DNA of 64,000 nt from Proteromonas lacertae (Eukaryota > Sar > Bigyra > Opalinata > Proteromonadidae): NCBI GenBank assembly GCA_002245135.1, contig NGBS01000593.1:62001-126000 (forward strand). Direction: 5' to 3'. Under the pieces are notes generated by a model. That model worked only from the letters and a program-made list of their open reading frames with translations, searched no databases and was not told the origin of the DNA. Position numbers and translations under genes: made by a program. The number at the start of each line of letters is the position of its first letter. Position 1 is the first letter of the stretch. Shown here in pieces: positions 57,801 to 64,000 of the stretch.

Positions 57801-60800
57801 TGGGTAATGGAGCATCAATTGTAATAAATCCCAATGTATTTAAACATTTCTAATATAAGTAGAATATAATAATATATACAGTAAATTCTGATTGACTTAA
57901 TGTTGATTGTTTTTGATTTTGGCATTCTGCTATAAACACTCGATTTAATCTTTCTACTCCTTCTTCATCACTAAAATGACATAGTTGATTTCTCACTTTC
58001 TCTTCAATCATTATATATTCTCTATCTAATGGTTTAGCGAATAACATTAATTCATAATTACTGATTATTCCATCTCCAACACTATCACATATTTTGAATA
58101 TTGAACTGATATCTTCATCGTTGAAATTTATATCATTCTTGGTGAAGATTGAACAGATTTTACTTCTATCCAACTAATTCAATATATAACAATAAAATAT
58201 ACTCTATCAGGTATCTTTTTAAATATTCTATCAACATCCGTTCCATCTTTTTCTAATCGACAAAATTCCATTCGTATTTTTCTCTCTGAATTTCGATCAT
58301 TTTGATTGATATGCATATGATTTAAGAATCGAACATAATCTATTTCATCTTTCTTATAATCATCTCTAAATCGATTCATTAAGTAACTTATTTGTTCTTT
58401 TGTTAGAGTTAATCCACTTTCAGCAATACCAGGAATGTAGAATGGTTCTTTCCATTCCATTTTTATTAAGATATTACCTGTTGTTGAATTACCATCATGG
58501 ATCTATTCATTATATAATTATATTATTTTTATACAGGACAGACTTTTGAGGCTATTGCATTTCCTCTACATATTTCTTTCAATAATATTTTACAAGTTCC
58601 AATATAACCATCATTCTCAGAATTTATATATTTATCCTAATCAATAATATAATTTAATAATTTCTATATATAATATATATACATTTCCATCAATAACATC
58701 AACACTGATATAATCTTTCATCATATTATCTATCTCATCTATTGTCATTTTCACTGGAATTCTTACAACAAAGTTATATATTGGATCATATGTATTGTAT
58801 TGTATACTTGAACTACTCTCAACTTCAGCATATGGGAATCTTACCAACAAATATGGGTTTGGCTTGGTTGGAAGCTTGTTGATTTTTGCGGAGATTACTG
58901 TCAAGATGAGAGTATTATGTTCTTGAATTGTGAAACTACCATCTGAATTACCCATCTATATAAATTAATAATAATAATATTATTATATGAATACTTTGCT
59001 ATTATCTTCAATATAATACAACCATCTTGAATTCAATGGATATTTCAAATTTCTTCTAACTGTCAAATGACCAATACATTGATTATCATTATTATCTCTA
59101 ATTTCTAAGTCTTTTAAACTACTGGTATTGGATAAAAATAATTTCTTCACTGATATTTCCACTATTCCTATTAATACTGGTTCATGATGAATTCTATAGA
59201 TTTCTATTGTAAATCGATCTTCTAATAAATTCTCTAAAATATCATCAACTATATTGTAAGACAAGATCTGCTCACATTGTGGCATCAAGCCAGTCAAGCC
59301 ATCCACTTTTACTGGTTCAAACTGTCCAAATAGACAAATAAAGAAGGTATGATCAGCAAAGGAGAAGTATTCACTCATATAATTGATGTTATTTATTGTA
59401 ATATCCAAAGTGTTGTAAGTCAAATCATCTTCATTTCCAGTTGCTTTATTTCGAGTTAATGTCAAATCATTTTCTTCGTATTTATTATAATTATATTTCT
59501 CAGAAACATTCTTCAGTTTATTCTGTAACATTTTATTCCTCTTCACTTCATTTTCATATTTCTTAATCAATAGATTGTAATTTGCTTGTAAACTCTCATT
59601 CTGGGCTTTGATATTCAATTGATCATTATGAATCAAATTATTTGCTTTTTCATGAGCAGCTAAGAGTTGTTGCAGTCTAATTACATCATTTTCTGATGTT
59701 TGTAATTGACCTTTTAATGTCATATACTTGTCTTGAATATAAGCACTATGAAATAATAATAATAATAATAATATACAGATTTGGAGGTCTTTCCAGTCCA
59801 ATCAATATCATCACCAATTTGACCAGCTTCTTGCATTTCTTTTCTTCTTAAAACATAAGTAATTGCTTCTTGAATATCTTCATCAGATGCTTCACCATTC
59901 ATTAATCTTCTAATCTTTTCCTAATACAAATATAATATATATATATATACTTCAATTACATTGGTTTTATTATTTGATTCAGCTTCAACTATTCTTTGTT
60001 GTAATACTCTATTCACTTCTTGGAACTTTGCATTTTGTGCATTTAACTCAGTACATTCATCTCTTAATTGTAATAATTCAACTTCTTTATTCTTCAATTG
60101 ACTTACCAAATGTTGGATTTTTTCTTTATCCTTTTTATTCGATCTTCCTGAATTACTATCATCAAAATCACTGTGAAGAATTGGTTGTTCTACTGGTTTA
60201 AACTGTTGACTAATTGCTTCAACTATTTAATAATAATAATAATCAATAAATATACGTGATTGTAACTGTTTAGTTGTATTTTCAGCATGTTTTGAATCAT
60301 TACCTGATGAATTTCTTTTTAACATTTCTATTCTATCTCTTAAATCATTATTAATCTCTTTTTCTCGATCTATTTCACTTTCTAAATTGATTAATTTGTT
60401 ATCTTTTTCACGAATTCTAATAATATAAATAATATATATATATACTCTGATAATAATTTGTTATAATTATTCTTCCAATCAGGTTGACTTTTCAATTGCT
60501 CATTCTCTATTAATAACTGTTGATATCTGAATTTAATATCCTGATAATCTCTCTTTAACCCAATTTCATCTTCTTCCATTCCATTCATCTCTTTTAGTGC
60601 TAAATTTTCTTCTCTTAATTCAACTAATTGCTTTTCCATTCGTAGTAGTCTAAGTTTTAATTCTTCGATTAGTCTTTGCATTGATGCTCCATCTTTTCCT
60701 GCTTTGGCCATTGCCATTCGGATTGATTCATTGAGACGAGCTTCACTGGTTGAGCTTGTTACTAAATGACGGTTTGAAACGGATTTTCTCTTCTTTTCTT

Positions 60801-61247
60801 CAGCTAATTCTCTCTTCACATTTTCATATCTTTGTTTCCATATTATTGTTTGATTTTCTGAAGACTATATACATTATAAGATGAATAGATACAGCTGCTC
60901 TTCTTAGCGGAGGACCATTTGACACTTCATCAAATAATCGTTTGAAATTATTACATTTTATTTTAAAATCTTCCACAGTTTTAGCATAAGTTGAATTTTC
61001 AAATCTTAAATCTCGAGAATCAAATGCTGAAAAATCTTTAGTTGTGTAGCATTTTTTGAATAACTCATACAATGTATTATACAATTTTTCTACTTTTGAA
61101 TAAAAGTCTTCAGTATCTCGAATAAACCTATTTGACAAATAATGTGTAACATAAATACACTAAAGTCAATTCGTGATGATTTCTACATGTACAGTGTGGC
61201 ACAGTATCAGCTGGTTTTGTTTTACTAACTGCTCTACCTTTATTCAT
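54828..61247 (-). CDS. Coiled-coil/double C2/multi-EF-hand protein, RPGRIP1L-like
   Basis: The frame can be followed through about 20 tiny introns from the ATG at 61247. Order: N-terminal helical region; long coiled coil (60820-59450; RLIEELKLRLLRMEKQLVEL and others); and a first C2 domain (59400-59000; FFICLFGQFEPVKVDGL...RFTIEIYRIHHEPVLIG). A second C2 (58950-58450) follows, with NPYLLVRFPYAEVESSSS, YDPIYNFVVRIPV and GYIGTCKILLKEI. Coiled coil followed by two such C2 domains is the layout of RPGRIP1/RPGRIP1L, transition-zone proteins of cilia. Uniquely, it continues into about ten EF-hand units (58450-54830), including DRDGKGVISMLD, DIDRNGYLDFDE, DRDKSGNIEIKE, DKDSSGS, DKDKSGTIEENE, DSDNSGKISYSE and DFDGDGNFSLAE. 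A Ser-rich tail to 54689 may belong in a shifted frame. Confidence 0.68.
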
Positions 61248-61350
61248 TTCATAAATTTAAAAATATAAAAAGCTTGATTTGAATATGTTTGAAACATTTA
61301 GTCGTTTCATAATAAACAAAAATTACATATATGTCAATTTAAATAAATTA

Positions 61351-64000
61351 TTATATTGTATATGTACGTTTATATTGATTATTATCTTCACTTCTAAGTA
61401 ATACTGTTAAATTCCCTTTTTCATTTAATTCAAATGTCACTTCAACATAACCATTTTTACTTTTAGTTAATTCAATTGAATCTATCATATGCCTTTTTTT
61501 ATGATAATATTCATCACTTTCATATATTTGTATTTGTCTAAAACTGTCTTTACAATAGATTCTTTTTGTTATTTTACATGGATATGATGAAAATCTCTTT
61601 ATCATTTCTTCATTAACAAAATTCATCCCATCTTCTGAAGATGATTTAAATTTATTATGTATTTTATATCTTGAAAAATCATCAGTATATAATGATCTAG
61701 CATATATTCCACAACCTATTGCTACTGCTTCATCAGGGTTTATACTTCTGCAAATTATTCCATTTCCTTTAAATAACTGCTTTATATATCCTTCAATCGC
61801 TGGTATTCTACTTGATCCACCAACTAGAATTATGTAATCTATATCATCAGGTTTTAAATTACATTTATTTAATGTTGAATTTAACATATCTATTGTTCTT
61901 TGAAATATATCTTTACATATTTCATTTAGTTTTGATCGGCAAAATTTTATATCATATTCAATATCTTCAAGTGATAAATCAAAATTACAATCATTCATTT
62001 GGGATAAAATTACTTTTGTTTTTTCACATGCAGCATGAATTCTCATTTTATATCTGTCATTCTTTTCTATATTAATATTGTATATTTTTTTAATATATTC
62101 TTCGATTTTTCTTGTTATATCTTCACCTCCTAAATGATTATCACCATTTGTTTCTAATATTTCGATATTATTATCATTCAAATTAATAATTGTCACATTA
62201 AATGTACCTCCTCCAAAATCATATACCATTATTTTACATACTTTCCTATTTATTATATCACTTGCTTCAAGATAAGCTAAAACAGCAGCTACAGGTTCTT
62301 CTATCAATTGAACATTCACTAAACCAGCTTGTTTTGCTGCTTCAATTATTGATAGTCTTTGCTTGTTTGTAAAAAAAGCAGGAACTCCAACTGCAACTAA
62401 TATATCTTTTACATCAATCTCTTTTGGTATTGCAAACATACTTTCAACTGTATAATTGTGAATATATCTTATAATTTTTGATTCAACATCAATTGGAAGT
62501 ACACTGATTATTCTATCTTTTACACTGATATTATAAACTGGAATATTTTCCTTTTTAACTAATTTAAATGGATATAATTTCATTTCATCCTCATCTATAT
62601 CATCATAATCTATTCCGATAAATCTTTTAGAATCATAAACAAATGAAACATCTTTTTTCATTTTCATATTATAGGCAGCATCACCAACAACAACCGAATA
62701 ATCATCTTTATAAGCAACACAAGAGGGAAATGAGTTAGATTGAGATGAATTAGTATTAACCATGTTAATTTTACCTAATCTAATGAAAGAAGCATGTGAA
62801 AAAGTAGTTCCTAAATCAATTCCATATGAATATAAAGGAAGATCTTTTATTGTTAGTTCAAAACTCAACGATCTTGGTAATGAGTATTTGATTATATATT
62901 TCTTCAAATTATTGGCATAATGAGCACATCCTTTTGCTACTACTTCATCAGGATTGATAGAATAAAGAACTTTACCATAATGTGATAAAGTACTTTTTAT
63001 TTTCGGTATTAAGCAAGATCTACCCACAAGAATAGAACAATCTATATTTGTAAGAGTAATTGCTAAACCATCAAGTAAATCATTAATTATATCTATTGTT
63101 TTGTTGATATATCCACTTATTTTTTCTTCAAACAATGAACGAGATATACTTACCTCCAAATCATCATCTTCAACATATATGCTTGTTTCTTCATACATAG
63201 TTAAACATTTTTTAGCATTCTCGCACGCCATGGTTATCCTTTTCATCTTCTTTTCATTATTTCGATGGTTTGAATCATATTCTTCTCTTCCCACTTCTTT
63301 AAGATAATAATCTATTAATATTTTGGTGAAATAATCTCCGCCAACACCATTATCCTGACTTTCGTTTATAATTCTAAATTCATTGTTACTACATATAACT
63401 ATTGATGCTTTAAAATAATTACTTCTTAATTCATACACCAAAATGTAATTTTTCTTTAACTGTATTGCTTTCTCACCAACATAAGCTAAAACAGCTGCTA
63501 CAGGTTCTGGTATGAGATATATATTTTTTAATCCTGCTTGTTCTGCTGCTGTAATAGTTGCATACCTTTGCTTACTAGTAAATGATGATGGAACTCCAAT
63601 TGCTAAATTATAATTATCTTTTGATAATTTTTTATATGATAAATATTGAACTGCTTGTAAATCTATATATTCAATAATTTTAGATGTTACATTAATTGGT
63701 GATACATATATAGTATTATTATTGTGAACTAATTCATATTTAATACTATTCTTTGCATTTACTAATTTATATTTTTTCTTATTTTTATCTACTTCATACC
63801 ATTTCTTTCCAATATACTTCTTCGAATCATAGAGTAAAGAATATTTCGTAACACCTTTAGTATTTTTAGCAATCTCTCCAACACATAAAATTTTACTGCT
63901 TTTGTTATAATATACATATGATGGTATTGATGGCTTTCCATTTAACTCAACAGTCTTAATACCATTATTAAATGTTTCAATTGCGATACAAGATGAATTT
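61351..64000 (-). CDS. Double Hsp70: degenerate first ATPase domain fused to intact second (5' end off window)
   Basis: The frame is open from the right edge to the stop at 61351, with no introns. The first ATPase domain (64000 to about 62840) has LIPEPVAAVLAY and SINPDEVVAKGCAHYA. However, its phosphate-2 motif DFGGGT reads ELRSNY, and its adenosine motif GGSSRIP reads GRSCLIP, so ATP use is unlikely. The second domain starts YSYGIDLGTTFSHASF and has VGDAAYNM, LIEEPVAAVLAYLEA, YDFGGGTFNV, LVGGSSRIPAI and SINPDEAVAIGCGIYA, all intact. A short tail of ~110 residues ends with beta strands (EVTFELNEKGNLTVLL) resembling part of the Hsp70 substrate domain. There is no ER or organelle retention signal at the end. 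The N-terminus is not in the window. Confidence 0.87.
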   Translation of the reverse strand, partial: NSSCIAIETFNNGIKTVELNGKPSIPSYVYYNKSSKILCVGEIAKNTKGVTKYSLLYDSKKYIGKKWYEVDKNKKKYKLVNAKNSIKYELVHNNNTIYVSPINVTSKIIEYIDLQAVQYLSYKKLSKDNYNLAIGVPSSFTSKQRYATITAAEQAGLKNIYLIPEPVAAVLAYVGEKAIQLKKNYILVYELRSNYFKASIVICSNNEFRIINESQDNGVGGDYFTKILIDYYLKEVGREEYDSNHRNNEKKMKRITMACENAKKCLTMYEETSIYVEDDDLEVSISRSLFEEKISGYINKTIDIINDLLDGLAITLTNIDCSILVGRSCLIPKIKSTLSHYGKVLYSINPDEVVAKGCAHYANNLKKYIIKYSLPRSLSFELTIKDLPLYSYGIDLGTTFSHASFIRLGKINMVNTNSSQSNSFPSCVAYKDDYSVVVGDAAYNMKMKKDVSFVYDSKRFIGIDYDDIDEDEMKLYPFKLVKKENIPVYNISVKDRIISVLPIDVESKIIRYIHNYTVESMFAIPKEIDVKDILVAVGVPAFFTNKQRLSIIEAAKQAGLVNVQLIEEPVAAVLAYLEASDIINRKVCKIMVYDFGGGTFNVTIINLNDNNIEILETNGDNHLGGEDITRKIEEYIKKIYNINIEKNDRYKMRIHAACEKTKVILSQMNDCNFDLSLEDIEYDIKFCRSKLNEICKDIFQRTIDMLNSTLNKCNLKPDDIDYIILVGGSSRIPAIEGYIKQLFKGNGIICRSINPDEAVAIGCGIYARSLYTDDFSRYKIHNKFKSSSEDGMNFVNEEMIKRFSSYPCKITKRIYCKDSFRQIQIYESDEYYHKKRHMIDSIELTKSKNGYVEVTFELNEKGNLTVLLRSEDNNQYKRTYTI

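Noticed and set aside
1-64000. CRISPR array, bacterial operons, insertion sequences
   Set aside because: No regularly spaced repeats, no transposase, no Shine-Dalgarno organisation; spliceosomal introns throughout show the DNA is eukaryotic nuclear.

Overview
The window is nuclear DNA from a small, very AT-rich microbial eukaryote. It uses the standard genetic code, since TAA, TAG and TGA all end genes. Genes are packed roughly one per 2-3 kb on both strands. Almost every gene is cut by tiny spliceosomal introns, mostly 24-45 nt, that begin GTAT and end TAG; protein homology across these introns confirms the exon joins. Proteins carry Asn, Asp/Glu, Gln and Ser runs. The lineage cannot be named from this sequence. 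A RPGRIP1L-like ciliary protein suggests a flagellated or ciliated stage, and the U11/U12-25K protein suggests a minor spliceosome.

Layout. 1-2854: a partial Sgf11-like SAGA deubiquitinase-module protein (-) and cactin (+), a splicing-associated protein. 3244-3344: a compact 5S rRNA gene (-), followed by a decayed kinase-LRR relic. 4376-10391: two neighbouring paralogues built from an unrecognised ~130-residue repeat and ending in CaaX prenylation motifs; the first also has a NEK-like kinase domain. 10769-13466: pseudokinase-LRR gene (-) with one frameshift. 13563-16661: Cys-rich GLUG surface protein. 16783-18655: atlastin. 18997-21978: a double Crinkler/RHS-like P-loop protein. 22363-28724 (-): DUF5808 membrane protein, PP4R4-like HEAT protein, IQ/zinc-finger protein, and a WW-plus-calmodulin-like protein.

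28745-41815 is shaped by recent duplication. It holds three FkbM methyltransferase loci (one frameshifted), two acidic pseudokinase paralogues with the same promoter, and a truncated copy of the WW/EF-hand gene. Between these lie a TDY-type MAP kinase, a TMEM198-like membrane protein, a membrane RING protein and a two-RRM protein. 41816-43895 is gene-poor, with an RRM relic and a palindrome cluster. 43896-44441 encodes SNRNP25 and 44535-46770 a second GLUG/EGF secreted protein. 46868-50830 encodes a family-38 mannosidase that has lost key residues. 50919-54514 is a pseudokinase with a long acidic tail. 54828-61247 is a coiled-coil/C2/EF-hand protein, and 61351 to the right edge is a double Hsp70.

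No operon-like logic is expected. The themes are RNA processing (cactin, SNRNP25, RRM, 5S), secretory and surface functions (atlastin, FkbM, GLUG proteins, GH38), and repeated appearance of catalytically degenerate enzyme folds (pseudokinases, GH38, the first Hsp70 domain, the first P-loop module). Exon joins were made by eye from splice signals and homology, so individual boundaries may be off by a codon or an exon.
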